64,000 nucleotides of DNA, taken from Siphonodentalium dalli. Lineage: Eukaryota > Mollusca > Scaphopoda > Gadilida > Siphonodentaliidae. The notes under the pieces were generated by a model. The model saw only the letters and a program-made list of their open reading frames with translations. It searched no databases and was not told the DNA's origin. Positions 1-10,637 of the stretch are shown one piece after another. How positions within the stretch are numbered: the first letter of the stretch is position 1; each line of letters starts with the position of its first letter. The translations under genes were made by a program, and so were the position numbers. Location: the NCBI GenBank assembly GCA_032622095.1, contig CP136062.1, positions 160,206,875-160,270,874 of the forward strand, in the 5' to 3' direction.

Positions 1-2493
1 AAAGAATTTTTTTTTTTTTTTTAAATCGATTTAAAAAAAAAATTACTTTTAACTTTTATAATAATGATAAAAAAAATGTCATTGACATTGTCATTTGTTT
101 TCATTTAGATATTGATGATTATGATAAAAGTTGATAAAAAGATTTCCAATGTGTCCCTTCTAATTTTTTAAAATACCAGTTATTAAAAAGTTTTTAAGTT
201 AAAAAAATTTGAAAAACTAACACCATTATAACTCTGTCAAGGGTACCCCGAATCATCACACCAAATTTGATTAAATCGGTCCAAAATCTTGTGTTATGTA
301 CTGGTAAATCTGTTTGGAGCAACATTAAATCCAATTCACCAATTGCCTTTGGACTACTTAGCTATTGATAAGGCTATATTATTTTCTGATGTCTCTTATG
401 CCAATGTGCAAATAATCTGATAAAGAAGGCTATGGTATCTAATTTAAAATAAATATTCAACAATAAACATCACATGATATTAACAGTAGACATCTCTGCT
501 GCAGAGTTATATCTTCAGATGGTCTGATATCATTACGTGCGCTCGCGCAACAGTATGGCGATCAGACAGATTCGTAGGTTAATTGGTGTCACCCTACTAC
601 GTTTCACTCCATGACATCACCAAAAAACGACGTAAAACCTCGTGGCGTTCTGACATTTTTACTGTGCCGCGTTTTTGCTATGTTTATTTTATGTGTTGTT
701 TTCGATTATTTGTTTGTCGCCGATATCGTCAGGATTTCCTGTTTCTATATTTAAAACTGGCATGCTCGTAGTGAGCCTCGATTTCGATTTTTTCTCCCAG
801 GTCAAAATACGTCAGAGTTATGACAAAAATAGACCGACCTACATTTTCTCCATCAGAACTCTACATCAAAGAGTCTATAGACTCCTTCGGGACCTACATA
901 GACTCCTTCATTTGGGTATTTTTACTTATAATTGGGAAGTTTTATCATTTTTGGTTCGTGCGAAGACCTCTTTTTATCGTGCAGGAAAAGAGAGACATTC
1001 AAAACGCGATTTCATAATTCGACGCAATAGGCTGAATGGCCTAACATTCAGCCGAGTTTCGGGTCAAATACGACGAATGACGTAACACAAAACAAAACGC
1101 ATCTGTTGACACAAACACCGTTTGAAGAGTTTATTATTACATAAAATGATCGTTATTGATTAATTATTGATTAATTATTGATTAATTATTGATATTTATT
1201 GTTGCATATTGGCTGCTATCAATATTTACACAAATAGTATTAATTATTTCTTATAATTGCTCCTTTGGTCAACTTTGGAAAATGAAAAATCAAAATATGC
1301 CGCTGAAAAAAATGTAATCGATATTAAAGTCTCATCCTTTCGGCAACATGGAATTGGTTTTAATTACTTAAATGATTAATATAGTAATTTGCCTTTTAGC
1401 TGTGATGAAATGAGAAATGGTAATTGTCTTGTTTTGCTAACATTAAATTAAATTAAATAAATTAAGTAAAATACAATGAAATTATTTTTTAAATTATTGT
1501 TTATTACATTTTTGCGCACGTTGTCATCTCTCTGAGTGCATTCTAGTTATAATTGTTATTGGTTTAATAGAGAGGTCAGTGATATTTTGACAGCTCTGCT
1601 ATATAATTGATATTAATGGGTCAGTGGTGAGGTTGCTTATCTGTATACTAGGACACATTATTATTGTAAACTTAAATTGGACTCTCTTAACCCAAGTATT
1701 CCATGTCCAGGTCACACCTACACATTTAACTCATGGGCTTGCTGGCTGTGGCGGTTTAGCATTACAGATCCTGTGTACAGATCCTGTACCAGTGCATTCT
1801 CTTATATAAATGCCAGTGACCCATAAATTCCAATAATTTGTGTTATGTACATTTGTCTATAATAGTACATAACAGTATAATTCAACACCAAAACTCTCAT
1901 TTATCCGATCATATTAAATTTTTATCGCCAGGGATGGGTTAACATCTGCCGATCGTGATCGGCCTCTCGTTTTACTTTGAAATTTGGGGGTTTTATTGGT
2001 TTCCAGATGATAACTTCTGTTACTGTTGATTGAATGGAATGAAATTTGGTATTCAGGTTTTAAACCATAATTCCCAAGTTATTGAATCTTTCTGAAATGC
2101 AATTTTAAACAAGCCAATAGTGTAATATGCCTCCATGGCGGTGCTCTTGTTAAAATAAATAAACTGCCTGTCAACCATACCCCCGATCACCACCTGTGAC
2201 CCTCACCTTAGATTCCTGCCCTTCGCACTAATTCTGAAGACCAAAAGATAAGTTCGTAAGCCATCCACTCATGATAGGATCAAGTCTTATTGCGGCACCA
2301 ATATGACCACTGAGTTGGAACAGTAATTATAATAAAGTAGTCAAGCTCACCTCAGGTGCACATGTGGCAACCACCATTTTGTCCTCCTCCCCCCTCACTC
2401 CACAGGTCACATGATGTCAGTCCCATGATCACACAGTTAAAGTTGCATACAATGTTCATAACAATTATCCTGCACCAAGTGTGTCTGTCATTT
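1..2493. other. Gene-free AT-rich stretch
   Basis: No coding region, RNA gene or clear transposon is recognised. Open frames near 583-1085 have no family-like features and lie in low-complexity surroundings. A short tandem motif (GATTAATTATT) occurs near 1155-1190. About 45 bases at 1923-1971 recur at 25089-25140 (shared core ATCTGCCGAT), so some dispersed repeat sequence is present. A reading frame ending at 1561 before a GT resembles the end of an OSGIN first exon only superficially; it is discussed under rejected items. Confidence 0.5.
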
Positions 2494-2589
2494 GCAGAAT
2501 GAGGTCCCCAGAGGGTGAATTTAGTGACGCTATCCTGCATGGTGGGCTAGCATCACTAAATAATTCACCCTCTGGGAACCTCATTCTGC
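2494..2589. repeat. Foldback repeat, GAATGAGG family
   Basis: Near-palindrome. GCAGAATGAGGTCCCCAGAG at the left pairs with the reverse complement at the right, around a short centre near 2535-2550. The right arm has a small insertion relative to other copies. The left flank carries TGTGTCTGTCATTT, part of an outer inverted repeat seen complete in the copy at 3511-3764. Confidence 0.8.
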
Positions 2590-3251
2590 TGAGGCCTCAA
2601 CTGCTGTTGGAGACCTAGGATCAAATTGAAGTTTCCCAGTTGAAGTTGGTGATGTTCACCCAATGCATTTTATCTTCTGCAAATTAGGGGATATAGAAAC
2701 TGAATAGAAGGGGAAAATTAACTAAAACAATGTTAATTTGAGACTACCGGTATATAGATACTTCCCAGAAGATGAGGCCTAAGGAGAATGAGGTCCCCCA
2801 GAGGGTGAATTTACTCATGCTAGCCTGCTGTGTGGGGTAGTGTCACTAAATTCTCCCTCTGGGGACCTAATTTGGCATTGTCAGACACACTATTTCAAGG
2901 CTTGTCCGACACAAACACCCAAGGCTACCTTCACTCTTATGGCAACACCATTAGTAAGTTTGAACTGAATGGAATGAGATTTAGTATGTGAGTTTACTGG
3001 ACCCTTACACCAGCTCCCCGCCCTTCGCACTAATTCCATAAGACCCAGTGCTGCAAAATGCTATACAATTTTAAAACATTAAATCGACCCATGTCGCCCT
3101 CTTCATAGAATCAATTGGAGAATGTCGTACACCCGCATCAATTGATGATGACCAATGAGTTGGAACAGTAATTATCCTATACACACACACCCAAGGCTAC
3201 CTGTACTCTTAAGGTGACTCCAATTTAATCAGTTGGTTTAGGCAACAGCAA
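2590..3251. repeat. Intergenic stretch with a second degenerate GAATGAGG foldback
   Basis: A decayed copy of the foldback family lies at 2784-2870, followed by CAGACACACTATTTCAAGGC, the right outer arm of that family. The rest has no recognised gene. Confidence 0.6.
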
Positions 3252-3511
3252 TTAACCCTTTGATGATGGGAGCCACGCTGGTGCAGCATTAAAAATCCTG
3301 CGCCAGTGCATTCTCTTATATATGTGAGTCTCCCTCAGGGAGCCTCACAAATATAAGACAAGGCATTAGCTTACAAGGTCAAGGTAAATATTGTTTGGCC
3401 AATTTATTCTTTGATATATACCCGGTACATGGGAGACTTGCATACATGTATATATGAGAATGCATTGGCAAGGGTTTATTCGTTAAACTTTAGGAATCTA
3501 GTCATGGAAAC
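3252..3511 (+). mobile_element. TTAA-flanked hairpin element, family C (degenerate)
   Basis: Starts at TTAACCCTTTGATGATGGGA and carries the shared hairpin motif (CCAGTGCATTCTCTTATATA at about 3303; a second half-hairpin near 3450-3470). It ends in a decayed tail, GTCATGGAAA, that matches the ends of the copies at 22.1-22.5 kb. It abuts the next foldback element directly. No coding capacity. Confidence 0.55.
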
Positions 3512-3764
3512 AAGCCTTGAAATAGGGTGTCTCTCATTTGCAGAATGAGGTCCCCAGAGGGTGAATTTAGTGATGCTACCCCGCATAGCGGGCTAGCATC
3601 ACCAAATTCACCCTCTGGGGACCTCATTCTGCTTACACCTCAGCAGAATGAGGTTCCCAGAGGGTGAATTTGGTGATGCTAGCCCGCTAAGCGGGATAGT
3701 ATCACTAAATTCACCCTCTGGGGGCCTCATTCTGCAAATGACAGACACACTATTTCAAGGCTTG
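3511..3764. mobile_element. Complete GAATGAGG foldback element with outer inverted repeats
   Basis: Two ~93-bp palindromes (3540-3632 and 3643-3735) sit inside 30-bp outer inverted repeats: CAAGCCTTGAAATAG at the left and CTATTTCAAGGCTTG at the right, with 28 of 30 positions matching across the full arms. This is the best-bounded copy of the family in the window. It resembles a MITE or foldback element, but no target duplication is obvious. Confidence 0.75.
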
Positions 3765-4316
3765 CTTGGAACCTACTCACCAAGCCCCATAGATATCGGA
3801 AGAGGGGAAACACAAAATGTTTTAAGGATGGCCTTATCCTGTACACAATAAAGGCTGTCTGTACTTGTAATAAAGAAACTAAATTCTCTGAATTGAATTT
3901 GTTTCTTCATTATGTTAACACGCTGTTGAATAATTTAAGACTGGGTTATGAACTTGATGCCTGTCTCATAAGGATCACGCATATCTCAACTGATTCATTC
4001 ACACCCGGGTTAGTGGGTCAAGGCCTTTAAATATTTATCAGCCAAGGATAATTGGTTTAGAATTCAGAATTATTTATTGTAGGTTTATGCTTAAGGGTCA
4101 AATGTATACAATTATTGTGTTAGGCCAAAATTAAAATTATCATTTTCGCAGTCGTTGGCTATTCCGAATGATAGTGAAAAGCTATTCCGAATGATAGTGA
4201 AAAGGCCAGTGTCTGCATAAAAAATTCAAGAACATATATATTCTAATATATATTAACCCTTTCTATACTAGATGGTTTCACCCATTTAGATATAAAGTAT
4301 ACATTGGAATGGTCTA
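3765..4316. repeat. Gene-free stretch; left copy of a ~140-bp direct repeat
   Basis: Bases 3974-4115 recur in diverged form at 4738-4874, on the other side of the element at 4317-4696 (shared ATCACGCATATCTCAACTGA). A 25-bp tandem duplication (CTATTCCGAATGATAGTGAA) lies at 4150-4200. A TTAACCCTTTCTATAC start at about 4255 may mark a further TTAA-type fragment. Confidence 0.6.
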
Positions 4317-4696
4317 TTAACCCTTTACCCAACAGAAGGGCCCTGTGCCAATGCATTCTCTTATATATGCGAGTCGACCATAGGTCGCCTCGCATATATA
4401 AGAGAATGCATTGGCTTAACACATTAAAAATTATAATATTGTTAAAGAATGTAAGAAAAAATGGTAAAAAAGATTTTTTTTTAGGCCAATGCATTCTCTT
4501 ATATATGTGAGGCGACCTATGGTCGACTCGCATATATAAGAGAATGCATTGGCACAGGGCATAACTGTAACTATCGCAATGTAGTCAAGGAGCCGGTTCC
4601 AATGATATCCATATTTGTATGGTTCTATTGAGACAGACCGAAGATATTTTAGGCTGTTGAAGCTTTTTTTGGCCGGTTTGTTGGGTAAAGGTTTAA
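4317..4696 (-). mobile_element. TTAA-flanked hairpin element, family A
   Basis: Bounded by TTAA at 4317-4320 and 4693-4696, with terminal inverted repeats TTAACCCTTTACCCAACA and TGTTGGGTAAAGGTTTAA. It carries two ~69-bp hairpins (4347-4415 and 4485-4553) around an AT-rich spacer. It is an inverted relative of 20923-21385. TTAA target duplications with termini starting CCCTTT fit a piggyBac-like non-autonomous element. No transposase reading frame is present. Confidence 0.75.
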
Positions 4697-5538
4697 TCAT
4701 TTGGAGTGGTGTTCAGGATTAATTAGCAGAGGACAGAATCACGCATATCTCAACTGATTTCTTCACACTCGGGTCAGCGGGTCAAGGCCTCAAATATCTA
4801 CCAGCAGAGGATCAATGATTTAGAATAAATTTTTATTGTAGGTTTACGATTAAGGTCAAATGTATAAAATCATTTTGTTATCATGCATGTGCCTCGTGAC
4901 CTGAACAAGGCCTCATTAAATAAACAGGATCTACAATGAGTCCCCAGTTTATAGCGGAATTTACCAAACGAGTCCAGTAATTAAGTCTTGACCAAGCCTT
5001 TGGGGAGGTCCATACCTAATTTACTTGAAGAGTTTTGTAAATTGCGCAATAAACTGTGGACGAGTTGCAGATTCTATTTATTACATGATCAAAAACCTCG
5101 ACAAAACATACGTTGTTTGCCTGCTTAAAGAAATAATAAATAAAGACTTTTTGGCATATTTAATGGCATATATTTAATGCGATAACTTTGCAAACTCTTC
5201 ATTCATTATCGTTTGTTGGAAAACCATTGGAAGCCATAGTATTTTGAGACGTAGCATATGGAATGTAAACATACGACAAACCGGAAGTCAAAGGTCTCCT
5301 TGCACTATTTCCTGTTATTAAACGAACATTTAATATCACAATTTATAGAATGGGTTTATTAAATGGAATAAGGGTAGGATCATGTTATTAATAAAAATAC
5401 TGTGTTCTTAGCAAGCCTGGATTAAATTTTGTACGGACCGTCCGGAGCAGATGAGATATCCTCTTCCCGTCCTGCTCCATTTTGAGTCCAAAGTGCCCTT
5501 ATAAACTTCATAGAATGGCCAGGATGGTAAAAAATACC
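4697..5538. other. Gene-free stretch
   Basis: Holds the right copy of the ~140-bp direct repeat (4738-4874). Otherwise AT-rich sequence with no recognised gene or element. Confidence 0.55.
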
Positions 5539-6147
5539 TCGATATCAGCTAACACAGCATCGATATCAGCTAACACAGCATCGATATCAGCTAACACAGC
5601 ATCGATATCAGCTGACACAGCATCGATATCAGCTAACACAGCATCGATATCAGCTAACACAGCATCGATATCAGCTAACACAGCATCGATATCAGCTAAC
5701 ACAGCATCGATATCAGCTAACACAGCATCGATATCAGCTGACACAGCATCGATATCAGCTAACACAGCATCGATATCAGCTAACACAGCATCGATATCAG
5801 CTAACACAGCATCGATATCAGCTGACACAGCATCGATATCAGCTAACACAGCATCGATATCAGCTAACACAGCATCGATATCAGCTAACACAGCATCGAT
5901 ATCAGCTAACACAGCATCGATATCAGCTAACACAGCATCGATATCAGCTGACACAGCATCGATATCAGCTAACACAGCATCGATATCAGCTGACACAGCA
6001 TCGATATCAGCTAACACAGCATCGATATCAGCTGACACAGCATCGATATCAGCTAACACAGCATCGATATCAGCTAACACAGCATCGATATCAGCTAACA
6101 CAGCATCGATATCAGCTAACACAGCATCGATATCAGCTAACACAGCA
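5539..6147. repeat. 21-bp tandem array, 29 units
   Basis: Exactly 29 units of 21 bp (609 bp), consensus TCGATATCAGCTAACACAGC plus A. Almost the only variation is one A/G site (AGCTAACAC versus AGCTGACAC), at units 4, 10, 14, 20, 22 and 24. Units 1-10 and 11-20 have the same pattern, so a 10-unit, 210-bp block was duplicated. Because 21 is a multiple of three, both strands stay open (repeats of ASISANT or LADIDAV). There is no sign that this is a protein gene. Confidence 0.95.
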
Positions 6148-6195
6148 TTGACATATTGTCCTAATAGCTTAATATGAGCTGGACCTGTAAAGTAC

Positions 6196-6571
6196 TTAAA
6201 GTGATGTGAAACACTCCGGTATGGTGATGAAATAGAAATGGAGAATAATCTTGTTAAAAATAGTAATTTTTACAAATAGAATATCCAAATTGACAACACA
6301 CACCGTGATTTTTATATATGAATTAAATGCAGTGACTATCGATGGCGAAATCGCTTTCGTTAGTTTATCGCCGATAGAAGCGTCCCGAATCGAGTAGTAA
6401 ATATTTACAATTGAGCGTAATTCTGACGATGTTTTCTATGGAGTGATATGGTCGATTTGCTTAAAATTTTCGATGATGTTAGTAGAATGTTACATTCCTC
6501 TAGTTGTCATAGCACCTGAATACTAACTGATCAGTTTCACGCACCAGAAGAAGTACATACTATGTCTTTTC
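6196..6571 (-). mobile_element. TTAA-flanked dispersed element, family H
   Basis: Starts TTAAAGTGATGTGAAACACT and is the reverse complement of the element at 18768-19138, with many substitutions (shared GATAGAAGCGTCCCGAATCG-type core). The far TTAA has decayed to TTTT at about 6571. Non-coding. Confidence 0.7.
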
Positions 6572-6957
6572 GTGGTATGATTAGCGAATTTTGCCGTTTT
6601 GGTATACCTGACAGAACAAATTGCCTTTTTCTGGAAGTTGTGCCCCTCTTGCCTCGATGGCTTCTAGCGCTCCTGCATCTGACTTATGTCAGATTCTAAC
6701 AGGAGAGTCTGACATTTTTTAAAAGTGTGCCTGACTTTCTATACTAAATGGATTCTCCCACCCAGTTTATAAGTGTACATCGCAATGGTATATTAATTTT
6801 CAATACACAGGTGCTAAACTTTTCACTAGTCCCTCTAGCTTATGGTGGCTGTAAATGTCGATTCAATGTTCAAATTATTTGAAAGTTTACTTAGATCCTG
6901 TCTCCATTCAATTATGTGTAATGGATAATGCAGGGTAATGGATTTTTTTTACCCTGT
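6572..6957. other. Gene-free stretch
   Basis: No gene recognised. The segment from about 6733 (CTTTCTATACTAAATGG) resembles sequence beside the family A element near 4258, so it may be a decayed flank of the hairpin pair that follows. Confidence 0.45.
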
Positions 6958-7312
6958 GCCAATGCATTCTCTTATATATGCGAGTCGACCATAGGTCGCC
7001 TCGCATATATAAGAGAATGCATTGGCCTAACAATTTTTTACAATTTTAATAATTTTTTCTTGTATTCTTTAACAATTTTATAATTTCACCCATACAGACC
7101 CCAGACAAATATGAGCAGACGACACTCTTCTATATGCTTCTATATATGTGTGGGGCTCCCTGCAGGGTAATGGATGTTTTTTATTTTATGTCCTAAAAAT
7201 TGTAAGAAACATTTATTTTTAAAAAATGATAAAAAATTGTTAGGCCCATGCATTCTCTTATATATGCGAGTCGACCATAGGTCGACTCGCATATATAAGA
7301 GAATGCATTGGC
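6958..7312. mobile_element. Hairpin pair related to families A and B
   Basis: Two copies of the shared ~69-bp hairpin (6958-7025 and 7244-7312) enclose an AT-rich spacer. The second has a perfectly matched apical stem (GCGAGTCGACCATAGGTCGA). The outer ends, ACCCTGTG and CACAGGGT, are inverted, but no clear TTAA termini are visible. Confidence 0.65.
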
Positions 7313-8370
7313 ACAGGGTAAACAAAATCCCGACTTACGACTGGATTTGATTATGGGCATGTGAAAGTGTAACTGGACATATATCTATCCCACAATTTTG
7401 TTTCAGACAACCCCAAGTATATGAATATATTACAGGTGTAATTTCACACCACTGGTGCAATTGCACCAATATTCTAAATTGTAGGAGCAAATAAGTGCTC
7501 TTGCTGTGTTTTCCTCATGGGAATTTAGGACTGTTTTATGCTCTCCGCTTCAAAAACGATTAACAACAATGTTTAATATGGACAGTATATTTCTTATCAT
7601 GTTCCATATGCGACCATCATAAAACAACTCACAAAGGGGAATCTAATGCCGTAATCAATAAGGAACTTCTCGACGCACACTGTATCGTATGTTACCGTAA
7701 TTAGGTGCTGTGTCGGATAATATAATAACTATTATGGCACTGCTTCACTGGAACACTAAAACATAATTAGCCGATTTATTGCACAAAGATAGCGATATAT
7801 TATACTCATGAAATAGTCATACTGTGATGACGATGTGAGATTAGAATATTTTTTTACTCTCCATCGGAGTTGTAGTGCAGTTTGATACAAGCGTACTGAA
7901 GGATCAAAATAATAGTACTGATGACCGACGTCACTACTCAGATCTAGTTGTGGTTGTGGGTATGGTTGTGTATTTAAGCAGTACTATGCACAAATACCTG
8001 CCTGGAAATAAAAGTTAACAGTGTATGTAGCACAATTTACCACCCAACAGCTTGTTCTGTCGCCACTTCTGATGCGGCTTCCTTTGATATCACAGCCGAC
8101 ATTTGGCGGTCATCTTCAAAGAGTTCGGTGTGCCTTTGATGTTGTGTTACGGCCTTGCCATTGTTTATAATTTATAGTTTGATGAGGGACGGCGGGCGGG
8201 CGGGCGGCGGACGACATGTTTTGCTTATAACTCAACTGTTTATTGACGGATTACAATTGTTTTTGGTGTGTGAGTACATATCCATGCACGTAAGCAGCAG
8301 ACAAAAAATCGGGTTCGTCCGCACATTTATTACAGAGTTATGGCCCTTTGCCATTTTTCACTGATTTTAG
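7313..8370. other. Gene-free stretch
   Basis: No gene, array or transposon recognised. A GGGCGGGCGGGCGG run lies at about 8190-8207. The last part (GAGTTATGGCCCTTTGCC) leads into the satellite below. Confidence 0.5.
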
Positions 8371-9485
8371 GCTCGTTAGCGCAACAACTTCAACAAACGT
8401 TATCTGATTCGATTGAAATTTGGGATATAGGTGTCTCCCAAGAATATCTCGGACGAGTTCAAAAACCAGCCTGGTCCGATAAAATTTGATAGAGTTATGG
8501 CCCTTAATTAGTCATTTTTCACGAATTTTCAGCTCGTTAGCGCAATAACTTCAACAAACGTTATCCGATTTGATTGAAATTTGGTATATAGTTGTCTCCC
8601 AAGAATATCTCGGTCGAGTTCGAAAACCGGCCAGGTCCGATAAAATTTGATAGAGTTATGGACCTTAATTAGTCATTTTTCACGAATTTTCAGCTCGTTA
8701 GCGCGATAACTTCAACAAACGTTATCCGATTTGATTGAAATTTGGTATATAGGTGTCTCCCAAGAATATCTCGGACGAGTTCGAAAACCGGCCTGTTCCG
8801 ATAAAATTTGATAGAGTTATGGCCCTTAATTAGTCATTTTTCACGAATTTTCAGCTCGTTAGCGCGATAACTTCAACAAACGTTATCCGATTTGATTGAA
8901 ATTTGGTATATAGGTGTCTCCCAAGAATATCTCGGTCGAGTTCCAAAACCGGCCAGGTCCGATCAAATTTGATAGAGTTATGGCCCTTAATTAGTCATTT
9001 TTTCACAAATTTTCAGCTCGTTAGCGCGATAATTTAACAAACATCATCCTATTTGATTGAAATTTTGATATATAGGTGTCTCCCAAGAATACCTCGGACG
9101 AGTTAGAAAACCGGCCAGGTCCGATAAAATTTGATGAGTTATGGTCCTTAAGTAGTCATTTTGTACGAATTTTTAGCTCGTTAGCGCGATAACTTCAACA
9201 AACGTCATCCGATTCAACTAAAATTTGGTATATAAGTGTCTTCCAATAATATCCTGGACAAGTTCGAAAACCAGCCTGGCCCAATAAAATTGAGTTATGG
9301 CCCTTAATTAGTCATTTTTCGTGAATTTTTAGCTCGTTAGCGCGATAACTTCAACAAACGTCCTCCGATTTGTTTAAAATTTGGTATAGACATACTTGCC
9401 AGGAATATTTCGGACGAGTTCGAAAACCAGCCTGGCCCGATAAAATTTTATGGAGTTATGGCCCTTAATTAGTCATTTTTCGATT
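8371..9485 (+). repeat. ~161-bp satellite, about 7 copies
   Basis: The landmark GCTCGTTAGCGC recurs at 8371, 8532, 8693, 8854, 9016, 9176 and 9332, giving periods of 156-162 bp. Each unit contains a version of GAGTTATGGCCCTTAATTAG. The last copies are the most diverged. A related solo fragment lies near 36690-36770 (AAAACTGGCCAGGTCC). Non-coding. Confidence 0.9.
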
Positions 9486-10257
9486 TTACCTATTAATTAG
9501 TCTACCGATACTGATGCACACCAATTGGCGGTAGCCACCGGCGGTAAGCCACCGAAAACGAGACACAGCATCTCTGATGCCACCTCTTGTGTTTAACTGT
9601 GAAATTATGTTTCTATGGATCGGTAATTAGCGATCATTATATCCAAAATCGACGACGTGCATGGGACTGCATCTATATTTCATTTTTCAAATTTCATACT
9701 GTAAAACATTATTGACAGTCACAAAGTTCGCGCGATATGGAATGTTCAAAGTTACTAGACAGTTACATTGTAATCAGTAACAAGTTTGTGTCATTACTTA
9801 TTAGTGCTATATACATTACATTCTCCAACTTGGTAACATATATACCCTAACACCACCCCCCCCCCCCCCCCCCCCCCAGCCACGTAAATTTAAGTTCAGG
9901 TGACCGATGATGGGCGGGGGCCTCAGAATGACAAGCCTACTGTGAAGTAGTCATTGTAAATTCGCATGAATCATGTCGTTACCTGGGTGTAATATAGGCC
10001 GCATATATAAGCGATTAATCGACTAACCGTTTACTATAAAGGTCGATTAGTCAATTATGAAAACTCATAGTCGTATGAACCCTAGTCACTTGCCAAAACT
10101 TTTGCCAAATGAAAATATTTTTTGCCAAATGTGAATTATTTTTGCCATTTGCAAATTTGACAAGTGGCAGCACGAACCCTGCCAATAAGTATTATGCAAC
10201 ACAAGAGCCCATTTATAAAACCATTATAGTGAATAAGAACACTATTATAATCTGTAA
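9486..10257. other. Gene-free stretch with a 22-C tract
   Basis: A run of 22 C lies at 9856-9877. No gene is recognised. Short repeats of TTTTGCCAAATG occur near 10095-10150. Confidence 0.5.
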
Positions 10258-10637
10258 ATATACTCAATCTGATTCGATGGTCCCCATATAATCAGATTCC
10301 AACAACAACATTTTTTTAAATATACTCAATCTGATTCGATGGTCCCCATATAATCAGATTCCAACAACAACATTTTTTTAAATGCCGCTTCAGCTATCAG
10401 AATCAACTAATTGTCCAAAAATAATGCTAACCACAGTCAACTATAGTATAAAATTGCCGAAACGTGTTATTTATCAACATGTTATTCGACGAAATTTGGC
10501 CTCTTGATTTTAGAGTTATCCATCTTCATCTGCAATTTGGTCTGAAATTTGGTCCAAGACTGTCGGCTATTGACTTTTTACTGGGCCACTACTAAGTCTC
10601 GAAGGTGAAAAATAATAGATTTCAAAAATCTAATCTA
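10258..10637 (+). mobile_element. 5' part of a family F element, cut by the 42-bp array
   Basis: Matches the left two-thirds of family F (GATTCGATGGTCCCCATATA; later TAGAGTTATCCATCTTCATC). Its first ~62 bases are tandemly duplicated, at 10259 and 10321. The match stops at the start of the minisatellite, and the missing 3' part is not found on the far side of the array. Confidence 0.75.

Noticed and set aside
675-1085. 136-residue frame near the window start
   Set aside because: No family-like motif and competing open frames on the same strand. Not enough support for a gene.
1480-1561. Possible OSGIN first exon ending VIIVI plus G before GTTTAA
   Set aside because: The hydrophobic end resembles the strand before GNGPSG and the phase fits. 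However, there is no in-frame methionine after the upstream stop, the donor is weak, and one residue is extra compared with the family.
4243-4700. Overlapping minus- and plus-strand frames at the family A element
   Set aside because: They are translations of the hairpin module (repeats of YKRMHW and CILLYMR) and recur wherever the module occurs.
5482-6177. 231-residue frame of ASISANT repeats and its minus-strand counterpart
   Set aside because: The 21-bp period keeps both strands open, and the variation is one site with no sign of coding constraint.
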